Positions 21,321 through 31,539 are shown, numbered from the stretch's first letter. The stretch is DNA of 64,000 nt from Anaerobacillus sp. CMMVII (GCF_025377685.1 NZ_JACEHK010000004.1:1-64000), one strand, 5' to 3'. Program-made: numbers and translations. The notes: generated by a model not told the origin, from the letters alone.

Positions 21321-22025
21321 CTAAATTAAAATCCTAATGTCACTAGCTTCTTTTAATTGCTCTACAAGTTCACCAATAGCAGCTTGGTTTTTTTCGTTAA
21401 TTAGTTCTTCTTGAAGAAACATTTCTACATCTTCTAGAGGAGGCATTTCATCAGTCTGCTCACTGTATTGAGCGTATAATTCCTCGATTTCCTCTTGAGA
21501 AATTTCAGGTGTTCCAATTTTGTCTCCTAAGTACTTATTAATCGTTAATTGGACCTTAATTTCTTCCTGAAGGCTAGCAAGTGTTAAATTATTCTCTTCA
21601 AGAATTTTAACTAGCTCTTCTTCACCGCCGTACTCAGCAAGAATCAAATCCATTTCTGCTTGGACCTCAGCTTCAGTAGCTTCAAATCCACCTTCAACAG
21701 CAGCTTGGTTTATAAGTGTTGTATTAACAAGCTGATCAAGAACGTGTCTTTTGATTTGAGCTTCGTTTTCTCCGTCAATTTCAATACCCATTTGTAAATA
21801 GGACATCTTAACTTGCTCATATTGGTTCGTAAGTTCTTGTTGTAAAATTTCTTCGCCGTTTACAGTGGCAACAGCTTCTTCTGGTGCTAGATCATTTACA
21901 GCTGAAATTTCTGTACCTTCACTAGGTTGTGTGTTTTCCTCTTTTACTTCGTCGTTGCTACATGCAGCTAGTCCAAAAGCAAGGACTAAACCCGCACATA
22001 ATGGGATTAACTTTTTATTTAACAA
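21321..22025 (-). CDS. SurA N-terminal domain lipoprotein (PrsA-like chaperone)
   Basis: Exported chaperone-like lipoprotein of 234 residues. The signal peptide ends in the lipobox LAAC (LVLAFGLAACSNDE). After an acidic linker the SurA-N domain (ATVNGEEILQQELTNQYEQVK, RHVLDQLVNTTLINQAA) spans the rest. There is no parvulin PPIase domain, so it probably binds unfolded exported proteins rather than isomerising them. ATG 22025 has AGGAGTTG upstream. Its terminator is the palindrome at 21286. Confidence 0.85.
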   Translation of the reverse strand: MLNKKLIPLCAGLVLAFGLAACSNDEVKEENTQPSEGTEISAVNDLAPEEAVATVNGEEILQQELTNQYEQVKMSYLQMGIEIDGENEAQIKRHVLDQLVNTTLINQAAVEGGFEATEAEVQAEMDLILAEYGGEEELVKILEENNLTLASLQEEIKVQLTINKYLGDKIGTPEISQEEIEELYAQYSEQTDEMPPLEDVEMFLQEELINEKNQAAIGELVEQLKEASDIRILI

Positions 22026-22373
22026 AAGAACAACTCCTTTTTTATGATTAAAGCCAATTGTAACAAAGTCATTTTTTCATGTAAACCATAAAGGTGTGAA
22101 ATTTTATCGTCGAAGGTTAAAGATGTGAATAACATGTGAAACAAAATAACTAAATAAGGGGATAAAATTAAATTGGAGAAAGAGTAATAATTATTTTTCT
22201 GAAAAAGTGTTCTTTGCATTTCAAAAACTCAACTTGTTTTATTGTAAATGCATGGAAAATAAAAATCTTATATTTTCAGGATAGGTTTTTTTATTGAAAA
22301 TAAATTCTCAAAACTGTATAGTTTATAGAAAAGGGAATATTTTCCCAATATATTAACGAAAGGGAGGGATCAT
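22026..22373. other. Divergent intergenic region
   Basis: About 350 AT-rich bases between the SurA-like gene and the MEDS kinase. It must hold both promoters. A small palindrome GGGAATATTTTCCC at 22333-22346, 28 bases before the kinase start, could be an operator. No further gene or element is seen. Confidence 0.4.
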
Positions 22374-23681
22374 ATGGCACTAAAGACAAATTCTAAATCT
22401 ATTTCTTTAACAGATAACATTCAAGTGAATGATGGGTCTCATATCTTGTATTTTTATGATTCTGAAGAGAAATATCTTGAAAATCTAGTATCTTTCATAT
22501 TAGCTGCAAAAAGTATGAATCAGCATGTTATTGTTATTGAGAGCTATGAGCTTTATATGGCCTTATTAGATAGATTAGGAGAGAAATTGATAGAGTTGGA
22601 GCTTATTGATTTCCTCCATTATAAAAATAATAAAGAATTTTATGAAACTCATGGGAACTTTAAATTTGAGCAGGCATTGAGTAATTTTAAGACAACTGTG
22701 CAACCGTTTGTCGATGGGGATCTTTCAGTTCGAGTATGGGGAAAGGTAGCTTGGAACGATCTTTCTGTTAGTAAAGAAGTGTTAAATAAATACGAATGCC
22801 AATGTGACCTAACTGTCAGCGAAATTGGCTATTTGACTGTTTGTTGTTACGATGGGAAAGAGGTTCCCTCTACGGTTCTAACAGACTTGATGAAAAGTCA
22901 TCCGTATTTTATGACGGATACAAACTTAGTGAAATCATCTTTATATAATCATCCTGATGAAACGATTTTCCCCTCTTTAGCAGCGCAAAAAAAGATTGAA
23001 ACAGAACTTGACTTCTACCGCCAAAAACTTGATTTTATTCACGTTGTCGCTCATGAGGTGCGAAATCCGTTAACAGTCATCAAATCTTTCGCCACAATAT
23101 TAAAAAATGAAATAGGTGATAGAGATAAACAAACAAAGCTAAGCTTAATTGAAGATTATTCAGTTGCAATTGACCATGAAATCAATCATATCATCCAAAC
23201 TGAACAAATGTTGACAACAGATACTTTTTGGAAAATGAAATTAATTAAAGCACGACCTGTTATTGAAGAAGTACTAGAGATTATGACGATTAAAGGAAGA
23301 ACCCAAAATGTTGTTCTTGTTTCTGATCTTCAAGTACCTACGAATACAATTATCAATGGAAATTTAATGGGTTTTCGATTGATTATTTCTAATCTTCTAA
23401 GCAATGCCATTAAATATAGTTTTGAGGGACATACAGTTACGTTTAAGAGTTTTGTTGAAAAAGGTAATTTACATATAAATATTATTGATACAGGTGTAGG
23501 GATGAGTAAACAAGAGTGTGAAAAGCTCTTTCAAAAATATCAAAAGATTAATCAAGAAGCGGCAGGACAAGGGATAGGGCTATTTATGGTCTATCAAATC
23601 GTTACTCACTTTAAAGGCGAAATCAACGTTAGTAGTGAACCAGGGAAAGGTACAGATATTCGCGTGTCATTTCCGGTTTAG
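22374..23681 (+). CDS. MEDS-domain sensor histidine kinase
   Basis: 435 residues. The N-terminal 190 residues are a MEDS domain (DGSHILYFYDSEEKYLENLVSFILAAKSMNQHVIVIES), a RecA-like sensory fold found in DcmR and in some kinases. It is followed by a kinase core: H-box VVAHEVRNPLTVIKSF, N-box IISNLLSNAIKYS, G1 DTGVGMSKQ and G2 GQGIGLFMVYQIVTHF. There is no membrane segment. ATG 22374 follows AAAGGGAGGG. No response regulator is adjacent, so it is an orphan kinase; the signal is unknown. Confidence 0.85.
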   Translation: MALKTNSKSISLTDNIQVNDGSHILYFYDSEEKYLENLVSFILAAKSMNQHVIVIESYELYMALLDRLGEKLIELELIDFLHYKNNKEFYETHGNFKFEQALSNFKTTVQPFVDGDLSVRVWGKVAWNDLSVSKEVLNKYECQCDLTVSEIGYLTVCCYDGKEVPSTVLTDLMKSHPYFMTDTNLVKSSLYNHPDETIFPSLAAQKKIETELDFYRQKLDFIHVVAHEVRNPLTVIKSFATILKNEIGDRDKQTKLSLIEDYSVAIDHEINHIIQTEQMLTTDTFWKMKLIKARPVIEEVLEIMTIKGRTQNVVLVSDLQVPTNTIINGNLMGFRLIISNLLSNAIKYSFEGHTVTFKSFVEKGNLHINIIDTGVGMSKQECEKLFQKYQKINQEAAGQGIGLFMVYQIVTHFKGEINVSSEPGKGTDIRVSFPV

Positions 23682-23825
23682 GTAGTCTATAGTCAAATAT
23701 CTGAAAGTTAGTTCAACTTACATGTTAGTTATCACTAACTAATATAGCAAGAGGAATAAACGAGGAAAACGGATTTATGGAATTGATAAGAAATAGACTA
23801 ATGGCTATGAAAGAGGTGGATCAAC

Positions 23826-24575
23826 TTGAGATTTGATTATGTGGTCTTGGAGTGTGTTGCAAGCGATTATTCATGTTTTGATTCTGTTGTAGGGAAATTT
23901 CATCTCTATGATCTACGAGTTACAGTGTTATTAGGTGAAGAACACTTATCAATTAACTTTTATTTAACGGAATTTTATGACGACTGGGGCCATACCTTTT
24001 TTCATGATTCAGAAGGCTATGAGCGAGCGGCATTGTTCCCACGCCAAAAAATTCTCGAGTTATTACACTTTCACCCACGAGTTACACCTTATAAAGAACA
24101 AATAGAAAAGCAACTAGGAAAAGAAGGGTGCTTTCCTTATCAACCGATAGAGGAAGAGAGTTTGATTGAATATGATTTTGTTAAATTTTTCAGGAAGTGT
24201 AAAAAGATTGCGGCTAAGTTTAAGGTGAACTATAAAATATTGACATTTGAGGAACTTGGTTACACGAGCTATAATGCGGTAAGATTAGACTTTGAAAATG
24301 GACCAATCTATATACTATGTAACAACTATCGTGTTACGTTTGTTAAGAATAAGAATTCAGCATGGGGAGGCGAGTTAGATGGCTACCCATTAAATTTTAT
24401 TGATCATGAACATCTAGCAAGAGAGTTTAGTGGGAATTATAGAGTATACACGGTGGCAGAACTAAATGAACCGTTTAATAAAGATGAATTTGTTTTAGAT
24501 GATTTTAATAAGTATAGTGTAGATCACTGGAAACCTAAAAAAGTTGGTGACTTTCTGTTTAATTATTGGGATTAA
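23826..24575 (+). CDS. Conserved-looking protein of unknown function
   Basis: 249 residues, hydrophilic, without signal peptide or membrane segment, rich in aromatic residues and in Asp/Glu (VVLECVASDYSCFDSVVGKF at the start, then DGYPLNFIDHEHLAREFSGN). I do not recognise a family. TTG 23826 follows AAAGAGGTGG at good spacing, and base composition is like its neighbours. Codon pattern and an intact long frame support a real gene; function unknown. Confidence 0.6.
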   Translation: MRFDYVVLECVASDYSCFDSVVGKFHLYDLRVTVLLGEEHLSINFYLTEFYDDWGHTFFHDSEGYERAALFPRQKILELLHFHPRVTPYKEQIEKQLGKEGCFPYQPIEEESLIEYDFVKFFRKCKKIAAKFKVNYKILTFEELGYTSYNAVRLDFENGPIYILCNNYRVTFVKNKNSAWGGELDGYPLNFIDHEHLAREFSGNYRVYTVAELNEPFNKDEFVLDDFNKYSVDHWKPKKVGDFLFNYWD

Positions 24576-24714
24576 TTGGATATAAGAAGGGGCAAATTCA
24601 TGTTGAGTTTGTTCCTTTATTTTTTATAGGCAATAATCATCAAGTTTGCATGTGCTCGCAGATATATGCAATCCTATTGATAAAGTTGATTTATTCGAGG
24701 GAGATTGGCTAATT

Positions 24715-25815
24715 ATGAAATGGTTACGAACAATCCACTTAATTCATGGCATATTATTTACATTGATGCTTTTATCAGGTTTGTTCCTGTATGGTACCAC
24801 AACACGAACTTGGTTTAACCAGATTGGATTTCCAATGGTTCAATTCCATATTGCCATAGCATTCTTGTATTGTGGGGTCATCCTCCTAAGCATGTATAGG
24901 GTGGGACGCTATCTACTAAAAAAACCTCCCATAAAAAAGTTTAATTTTATCTGGATGATCGTATTCTTTTTCTTATGGACGGTCTCGGGGCTACTTATGT
25001 ATTTTCAGGCTGCTGTTCCTACTGGAATTCGAAATGGAGCCGTTGTTGTCCATGATTGGAGTACTTTTTTATTTATACCGTGGCTCCTCACCCATACAAT
25101 TTGCCATCTATTTAAGATAAGCCTTCCTTGGCCAAATTGGTGGAATTCGCAAGCGGTATTACCTTCGCGGATAAAAGAAAATATCTTAGATCGCCGTGAT
25201 TTTTTAAAATTGCTAAGCTTTTCCTTCTTATTTCTTGTGATTGGTGGCTGGCTCAAATGGAATCTACCGATATTAACAGTTGCTGAAAACGAAGTGAAAC
25301 GGAGAGGATATTTTCGGATTTACAATGTAACGAATGACTTTCCACGTTATCCAAATAACGAGTGGAAGCTGACTATTGGTGGACTTTCGAATAAAAAGGT
25401 GGAAATCGGGTACTTTGATTTATTTCGACTTCCGTCAACAACGATTGTTGACGACTTTCATTGTGTGACTGGGTGGAGTGTCAGGAATGTAGAAATGAAA
25501 GGAATTCTGTTAAAAGACTTATTTAGTGCATATGGAATTGAAGCGAATAGTGAGTTTGTTACAGCATATTCCGGTGACAATGTTTATTTCGACTCATTTT
25601 TAACGAGACAATTATTAGACGAACCTTCTTATCTAATTTATGAAATAGATGGTGAGCCACTAAAAGCAGTGCAAGGCTATCCTTGCAGACTATATCATCC
25701 TGACATGTATGGATATAAATCTGTAAAATGGGTGGATCGTCTGGAATTTACTGAAAGTAGAAAACTAGGCTTTTGGCAGCAGAGTGGAGGGTATGATTTA
25801 GATGGCTACCTATAA
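24715..25815 (+). CDS. Membrane molybdopterin oxidoreductase with fused cytochrome b561-like domain
   Basis: 366 residues. Residues 1-140 hold four transmembrane helices with several His (TIHLIHGILFTLMLLSGLFLY, FHIAIAFLY, HDWSTFLFIPWLLTHTICH) as in di-haem cytochrome b561-like proteins. A twin-arginine-like RRDFLKLL and a fifth hydrophobic stretch lead into a sulfite-oxidase-fold molybdopterin domain with the conserved cysteine in DFHCVTGWSV. It probably passes electrons between a small oxidised substrate outside the membrane and quinone. ATG 24715 follows GAGGGAG. The next gene overlaps its end by 14 bases, so the two are translationally linked. Confidence 0.85.
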   Translation: MKWLRTIHLIHGILFTLMLLSGLFLYGTTTRTWFNQIGFPMVQFHIAIAFLYCGVILLSMYRVGRYLLKKPPIKKFNFIWMIVFFFLWTVSGLLMYFQAAVPTGIRNGAVVVHDWSTFLFIPWLLTHTICHLFKISLPWPNWWNSQAVLPSRIKENILDRRDFLKLLSFSFLFLVIGGWLKWNLPILTVAENEVKRRGYFRIYNVTNDFPRYPNNEWKLTIGGLSNKKVEIGYFDLFRLPSTTIVDDFHCVTGWSVRNVEMKGILLKDLFSAYGIEANSEFVTAYSGDNVYFDSFLTRQLLDEPSYLIYEIDGEPLKAVQGYPCRLYHPDMYGYKSVKWVDRLEFTESRKLGFWQQSGGYDLDGYL

Positions 25816-26521
25816 ACCAATTAAGCGATACCTTATTCCGTTAGTAGCGTTGTTCATTGGGGGTAGTCTAGCTTTCTTGTTCGTCCCATCAAAGATGGAC
25901 TATGAATGGAAGATCTGGCGTGATCAAACGATCGAGTGGGAGAAACAACATTATGCAGTTAAAGGGAGTTTCACTTTAAACGGGGAAGTCGTGACAAATG
26001 AGATCGGCGATTGGTCAGAGGAAAACAGTCATTTGAATGTCTCAGTAGTAGTTTCCGATGATTCTGTGTTTGAGTTTCAAGTTGTTTTTCAAGAGGAACG
26101 AATTTATATCAATTCAGCTGATACGTGGTATCAGAATGAACTTAGCCCTCGCTTCGTTGAAGAATTTGCCCCTCTCTATCAGCCATTTAGTTGGATGCGT
26201 GAATTACTAAAAGAAGCCGATCGAATTGAAAAAAATAGAGGAGGGGAGCTAACAACTTATACAGCATTCTTTGATACGTTTGATAAGTTTGAATTTCGTG
26301 GCTATGAATTAAGTGAGCAAGAGCAGACATCTTTAACTGTCATAGAAAAAGAGGGTCAAATTCAATCCTTTACCTTTGATGTAAACCCAATTCGACCGGA
26401 AACTATAGGGCCACTTGATAGTTATCCAAACCAACTTAGCTATACGATGAGTTTTACAATCATAGATGAAGTACAAATTGTATTACCAAAGGAAGCCTAT
26501 GAAGGTGAGAAACTGGAATAG
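25802..26521 (+). CDS. Exported membrane-anchored protein coupled to the molybdo-enzyme
   Basis: 239 residues, family not recognised. One N-terminal transmembrane anchor (YLIPLVALFIGGSLAFLF) is followed by an extracytoplasmic, beta-rich domain with repeated aromatic and acidic strands. It overlaps the 3' end of the oxidoreductase gene by 14 bases, so it is co-translated with it and is likely an accessory or ligand-carrying subunit; this is an inference from position. A strong terminator follows. Confidence 0.6.
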   Translation: MATYKPIKRYLIPLVALFIGGSLAFLFVPSKMDYEWKIWRDQTIEWEKQHYAVKGSFTLNGEVVTNEIGDWSEENSHLNVSVVVSDDSVFEFQVVFQEERIYINSADTWYQNELSPRFVEEFAPLYQPFSWMRELLKEADRIEKNRGGELTTYTAFFDTFDKFEFRGYELSEQEQTSLTVIEKEGQIQSFTFDVNPIRPETIGPLDSYPNQLSYTMSFTIIDEVQIVLPKEAYEGEKLE

Positions 26522-26564
26522 CAAAGACTGTCCTTTTATATAGTCCTATCCCATCTAAGCTTTT

Positions 26565-26597
26565 ATCGACTCGCACTATGCGAGTCGATTTATTTTT
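26565..26597 (+). terminator. Rho-independent terminator after the molybdo-enzyme pair
   Basis: ATCGACTCG pairs perfectly with CGAGTCGAT and is followed by TTATTTTT. Confidence 0.85.
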
Positions 26598-26682
26598 GCT
26601 TAATCAAGAACGTAAAATGACGGGCAAAAACACTAAACGAGTGAATACAACATATATAAGGTAGAAAGGAGGGTTTTATTTA

Positions 26683-28061
26683 ATGGAGAGCAAAACTAGA
26701 GGGATTATTGAAGCGTCTTTGAATGCTTTGTTGGAAGATAAAACATTTTTACCAGAATTAGAAGGTAACCAGCGTAAGCAAGCGTTTACTTCGTTAGCTG
26801 CTATTCTCTCTACACCTAATCATGTTCATAAATCGTTTTTGCGGATTGCTTTAGAGGATGGGCAGGTCGTTCGTATTCCAGCATTTCGTGTTCAGCATAA
26901 TAACTGCCTCGGGCCTTACAAGGGCGGAATTCGTTTTCATGAATCGGTGAATGAGGATGAAGTGATAAACTTAGCTTCGTTAATGACGTTGAAAAACGCC
27001 CTACATGATGTCCCTTTTGGAGGCGGGAAGGGCGGTATTGTTTTGAACCCGAGGGAACGGACGATTACAGAGCTACATCTCATTGCAATAAAGTATGTTC
27101 GCTACTTTAATGAAATACTAGGGCCTGATAAGGATATTCCAGCACCAGATGTCGGTTCAGGCGAAAGAGAAATGGACTGGATGATGGCAGAATTTAAAAG
27201 TATTCGAAATGGTGCTCCATATCGAGGAAGTTTTACGGGGAAAAGTGTTGTAAATGGTGGCTCGTTAGGTAGAAGAGAGGCGACAGGTAAAGGAGTCTAT
27301 TTTGCATTTAGATACATGCTTCACGATTTTTTGAAAGCGCAAGAGGACTTGTTGACGAAAACCGATAATGTATTTGCAAAGACATTATTAGCTCATGCAG
27401 GTCGTCCTCTTAAGATGGCCGTTCAAGGTTTTGGTAATGTTGGTTCAGTAGCGGCACTCGAAGCATTTCATTGTAAGAAAGTACAAAATAAAGTTGTCGC
27501 GGTTAGTGATCGAAATGTGACTCTATTTAACTCGAATGGATTAGATATACCTAGCTTAGTTCAGTTTAAAAATATGAACAAAGGAGAGTTACCAACAACT
27601 GACGAACAACTTGTTGAAGCAGGCATTGAAGCTGAAATTTGTGGCAGAGATGATCTTTTGACGTTTGATGTTGATGTACTTATGTTAGCGGCTTTAGAGG
27701 ATCAAATTCATCAAGGCAATATGAAAGAGATTAAAGCAAAACTGATTGTCGAAGGTGCAAATGCACCTGTCACAAAAGAAGCTGATCAGTTTCTCAGTGA
27801 CAAAGGAGTCATTATCATCCCGGACATCTTAGCAAATGCTGGTGGCGTGATTGTCTCTTACCTCGAGTGGATTCAAGGACGGGAAACGCAATTTTACACA
27901 GAAGAAGAGGTCTTCAAGCTCTTATTTGATAAAATGCAAGGCGCAATGGATAAAATTCTCCCACAATTTTTGGGGATCCATTCCCTTTACGGCAAAATTG
28001 TTACATTCATTCAGTGATGAAATTATCAACTGTCCTTTATACTCAGGGGAAGTTGTATTAG
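26683..28061 (+). CDS. Glu/Leu/Phe/Val dehydrogenase family protein, probably glutamate dehydrogenase; frameshifted near the end
   Basis: Interconverts glutamate and 2-oxoglutarate plus ammonia with NAD(P). The catalytic stretch QHNNCLGPYKGGIRFH, the lysine loop DVPFGGGKGGI, the DVGSGEREMDWMM segment and the Rossmann nucleotide site VQGFGNVGS are all present. The uninterrupted frame ends at 28017, but restoring one T in the T-run near 27970 gives FFGDPFPLRQNCYIHSVMKL and a stop at 28061. This is about 459 residues, longer than usual because of a C-terminal extension. ATG 26683 follows AAAGGAGGG. The exact amino-acid substrate cannot be fixed from sequence. Confidence 0.85.
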
Positions 28062-28254
28062 TTTAAGTGAATGAAAATCTACCTATTTTATAGAAAAAAT
28101 TACCTCATGTGAGTTCACATCTTGAGACAATTTTTTCATTCTTTATAAATCGAAAAGCAACAATCTATGTGTAAACATCCTTAACAAAAGAGGGGTAACA
28201 CCAATGAATTGGATGTTACCTCTAAATCTTAGACGAGTGGGTTGAACTAATTTG

Positions 28255-28395
28255 TTATACTCTGTCATCTTCCCAATTTCTATAGTAGTTATCTTGCTTG
28301 TCCTGTTTTGCTATTTGATCTTCATTTTGGTGCTCGAGTGTATTTGTTTGTTTTGTATCCTTAGTAGTTTTATTTTCGTTATTTTTCTTCTCCAT
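28255..28395 (-). CDS. Small hydrophilic protein, 46 residues
   Basis: A 46-residue Lys/Asn/Gln/Asp-rich protein (MEKKNNENKTTKDTKQTNTL at the start, ending NYYRNWEDDRV). ATG 28395 has GGAGGG at ideal spacing on the minus strand, which distinguishes it from the overlapping plus-strand frame (28252-28467) that has no good start. No family recognised; disordered small proteins like this are frequent in bacilli. Confidence 0.5.
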   Translation of the reverse strand: MEKKNNENKTTKDTKQTNTLEHQNEDQIAKQDKQDNYYRNWEDDRV

Positions 28396-28603
28396 ATCTT
28401 TCCCTCCATTTCCTTTCAATTCATACCTAATATAAACCGAAATGGTGGGAAGTATGTAGAGCCCTAGTTTCCCGGGAAAGCGCAGGAAAGGACAGGATAT
28501 GTCAAAATCTTTTCCGTATTTTTTCGTAAGTAAGAGCACTGCAATTTGGACCGGAGCGGTTTTCGATATCGAGTTTGGTGAAAAGAGAACGATTTTTGTT
28601 AAA

Positions 28604-28770
28604 GGCTCGTAAACTTTTTTGCTTTTAGGTCGTCTTTTGAGAATAAATAAGCTTTTTGGGACAATTTTTTTTGTCCCACTGGCTTATTTATTCTCAAAAG
28701 CTTCACGCAAAAAGTGAAGAACCAAGCATTCGCTTGGTTACGACCTAAAAGCTAAGAGCAACAATGTTTG
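28604..28770 (+). repeat. Palindromic intergenic repeat, full copy C
   Basis: The same element as 34499 with the same order of hairpins. The 3' hairpin reads CTTCACGCAAAAAGTGAAG, so the short stem is partly lost, while the 18-bp central stem TTTTGAGAATAAATAAGC is intact. It sits between the small protein and the LysM gene. Confidence 0.85.
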
Positions 28771-28838
28771 AGTAAACAACCTTGTTAAATAAGGAATAGA
28801 CTCTAAGTTGAGTTTATCCTTATTTAAGTAGAGACAAT

Positions 28839-30956
28839 TTAGCGAAGACCTGCAGCGCGTTCTACTTGTGCTTGGTGAGAGTTATCTGCTTTTCCATCTA
28901 CATGCCGAGTACTATTTGAAAAATAGACATCGAAATGTCCGGTAATTCCGTTATTCGTAATGTACTGAATATCATGCGGCATAAAGCTCATAGATGCTGC
29001 TAACCTTCTTCCATCTACTTCACAAATAACAGCTCTTGGAGTCCAGGAAAATCCTCCCCAAATTGATTTAGCAATATTCGTATCATTAATCGAGACGGTT
29101 TCAGCATCAGCATGGTTTGCACCGATGGTTCGTTTAATATAAAAACTCTGACCAGTAGCTAAATCAGTGATTTTCGCTGTTTTACCAATTGAAAAAACAT
29201 ATTGCGCCTCAGTCCACCAGTCCAATAGCTCACCATGGCGAGCACTAACAACTGGTTTTACAGCAATGTTATGTACTGGGATCGACAGCTGTTGTCCGAT
29301 AGAAAGCATACTGTTCGTAGACAAATTATTCGTTCTCATAAGCTCTTGTTGTGGAATTCCGTATTGAATACTTAAATTCCAAAGATTATCACCTGAAACT
29401 ACAGTGTGTGTAATGTAGCTGATGGTATTTCCGCTTGTCTGTGTCGGAGTATTTGTTCCATTTGGAATCGTAAGAGCTTGTCCCACCTGTAATGCATCTG
29501 ATTTTAATTGATTTGTTGTACGAATTTGATCAACTGTCACACCAAACCTGTTTGCTATATTAAATAAGGTATCTCCTGAGACGACACGATAAGTAAATGT
29601 CGTTCTTTCTACTTGTGGAGCAGGTGCTATGGATGTGCTCCCAGTATTAGAAGGAATGACTAATGTTTGTCCAATTTGGAGCATCTCAGATTTCAGATTA
29701 TTGGCAGTACGTAACGCATCAACAGTTGTACCGTATCTAGCAGCAATTGCCCATAAGCTATCACCCGCAACTACGGTGTGGGAAGTGGTTGTGGGACTTG
29801 GGGCTGCAGAAGACGGAGTAACTGCAGTAGTACTTGGAATAGTTAGCGTCTGTCCAATTTGCAACATATCAGTCTTTAGGTTATTAGCAGAACGTAACGC
29901 ATCAACAGTTGTGTTGTACCTAGTAGCAATCGTCCATAAATTATCACCTGCAACTACAGTGTGGGTAGAAGTAGTTTGAGTAGGAGCAGGTGTCTTTGTT
30001 AATTGAAGATTGCCATTAGGAATGACTAACCTTTGTCCAATTTGTAAAATATCAGATTTTAAATGATTAGCAGTACGAATCGACTCAACTGTCGTCCCAA
30101 ATCGTTTTGCAATGACTGATAAACTATCACCAGAGACAACGGTATAAATCGTATCAATTGTTTGTATTTGTGGAGAGAATGTTCCACTAGTACTCGCTGG
30201 AATTTGCAGAGTTTGACCAACTCGAAGCAAATCAGTAGTAAGGTTATTTGTCGATCGAATTGCATCTATTGTCGTGCCAAATCGATTCGCAAGTAAAGAC
30301 AGGCTATCACCAGAGACCACAGTATAGGTAGTAGTTGCTACTGTTGCTTGTGTCGTTTGATTTCCGGTAATTAGAACAGGAATAATCAATGTTTGTCCGA
30401 TGCGAACCTGATCGCTAGTTAGGTTGTTTGCTTCCGAGATTGCTGCAGTAGTTGTGTTGTACTGTTTAGCGAGCACGGATAAATAATCGCCAGCAGCAAC
30501 TGTGTGAAATGCCTTTGGAATGATGAGTCTCTGGTTTAGCTGCAATGAATCTGTTGTAAGCTTGTTTGCTCTCTTAATGTTATCAACGGTTATTTGATAT
30601 GCTTTTGAAATGCTCCAGAGCGTATCACCCCTCGCAACAAAATAGTGAATCGTTGAAGCCTGTGTAACTTGATTGGTAGTTACTGACGCAGCTGATGCAG
30701 AGTGTGTATTCAACCCAAGTGGAAGAGTACTTACGAGCATTCCTCCAACCATTACTTTTACAACAGTAACCTTAATTCCAGGATATTTCCTTCCAATAAA
30801 CTGAATTGCGGATGAACGTAAGTTTTCTTTTTCCCCTGGTTTTGCCCCAAATTCATCGGCGAACTCCGTTAACTGATCATCGAGAAAGAGAATCAGTGCA
30901 TATTCGTTCGTTTGCTGATTGATTATTCTAAGCTCATGCCTTTTATAAAAATCCAT
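28839..30956 (-). CDS. Eight-LysM cell-wall protein
   Basis: 705 residues. The first 95 residues are non-repetitive and contain a hydrophobic segment (VVKVMVGGMLVSTLPLGLNTHSASA) that could be a late signal peptide. Eight LysM modules follow, each like HTVVAGDNLWTIATRYNTTV...IGQTLTIP, separated by Thr/Pro-rich linkers, which should bind peptidoglycan. The C-terminal 130 residues (YVFSIGKTAKITDLATGQSFYIKRTIGANHADAETV) form a domain found at the end of other clostridial and bacillar LysM proteins, function unknown. ATG 30956 follows AAAGGAG; an upstream in-frame start at 31001 lacks one. Confidence 0.85.
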   Translation of the reverse strand: MDFYKRHELRIINQQTNEYALILFLDDQLTEFADEFGAKPGEKENLRSSAIQFIGRKYPGIKVTVVKVMVGGMLVSTLPLGLNTHSASAASVTTNQVTQASTIHYFVARGDTLWSISKAYQITVDNIKRANKLTTDSLQLNQRLIIPKAFHTVAAGDYLSVLAKQYNTTTAAISEANNLTSDQVRIGQTLIIPVLITGNQTTQATVATTTYTVVSGDSLSLLANRFGTTIDAIRSTNNLTTDLLRVGQTLQIPASTSGTFSPQIQTIDTIYTVVSGDSLSVIAKRFGTTVESIRTANHLKSDILQIGQRLVIPNGNLQLTKTPAPTQTTSTHTVVAGDNLWTIATRYNTTVDALRSANNLKTDMLQIGQTLTIPSTTAVTPSSAAPSPTTTSHTVVAGDSLWAIAARYGTTVDALRTANNLKSEMLQIGQTLVIPSNTGSTSIAPAPQVERTTFTYRVVSGDTLFNIANRFGVTVDQIRTTNQLKSDALQVGQALTIPNGTNTPTQTSGNTISYITHTVVSGDNLWNLSIQYGIPQQELMRTNNLSTNSMLSIGQQLSIPVHNIAVKPVVSARHGELLDWWTEAQYVFSIGKTAKITDLATGQSFYIKRTIGANHADAETVSINDTNIAKSIWGGFSWTPRAVICEVDGRRLAASMSFMPHDIQYITNNGITGHFDVYFSNSTRHVDGKADNSHQAQVERAAGLR

Positions 30957-31122
30957 TTTTTTTATCTCCTTTTTGAGTAGTGCACAAGTAGTTTTCTTCA
31001 AAATCGGTAAACCATGCCAAGTAATAATTTATTATCTGAAATTACGTTGGATAAAAATTTTGAACAATGATGAGAATAAGGTGAAATAGGATATTATAAA
31101 AACGAATGAGGAAGTGTACATA

Positions 31123-31539
31123 ATGAAAAGACAAAGGTTATGTTTCTTATTGCTTTTTTGTTTACTTGTAGTTGGTTGTAGTGCCAATGGGCAGCAACAA
31201 TTATCGAGAGTTGATGTTCAAATGGTAAACCTAGAGGGAAGTGAAGCAGAAATTGTTACGATTACCGATAAGACGAAGTTAGGTGACATCAAGCTTCTAT
31301 TAAAAAGGGTGAACTGGGAGCCTAATAGTGAAGTATCGATGGAACGAAGAGAAGATGCAAAGATAACGTTGTACTTACAATTAGAACAAGATATGCCTGA
31401 GCAGTTATTTGAATACAGGGTCTGGTTTAATGAGGACGATACAATAACAATTATCAGTAATAATTTAAAAGAAGGATACGGATACTTGGACCAAAAAAAT
31501 ACGGAGATCTTCAAGAGAGAGTTTTTGAAGGTGAATTAA
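31123..31539 (+). CDS. Small lipoprotein
   Basis: 138 residues. The signal peptide ends in a lipobox, CLLVVGC (KRQRLCFLLLFCLLVVGCSAN), so it should be anchored in the membrane after lipidation. The mature part is mixed alpha/beta with no recognised domain (SRVDVQMVNLEGSEAEIVTI, ending KTNTEIFKRE-like). ATG 31123 follows GAGGAAG. It is divergent from the LysM gene, with only 165 bases between the starts, so the two may share control elements. Confidence 0.6.
   Translation: MKRQRLCFLLLFCLLVVGCSANGQQQLSRVDVQMVNLEGSEAEIVTITDKTKLGDIKLLLKRVNWEPNSEVSMERREDAKITLYLQLEQDMPEQLFEYRVWFNEDDTITIISNNLKEGYGYLDQKNTEIFKREFLKVN

Noticed and set aside
22333-22346. GGGAATATTTTCCC as a CodY or other named operator
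   Set aside because: The palindrome is real but it matches no consensus well enough to name a regulator.
28252-28467. Plus-strand ORF of 71 residues with strongly hydrophobic content
   Set aside because: It overlaps a minus-strand 46-residue ORF that has a GGAGGG site at ideal spacing; the plus frame has no ribosome binding site and is the complement of a Lys/Asn-rich protein.
29629-29979. 116-residue ORF on the plus strand within the LysM gene
   Set aside because: A shadow of the repetitive, low-complexity LysM coding sequence on the other strand.
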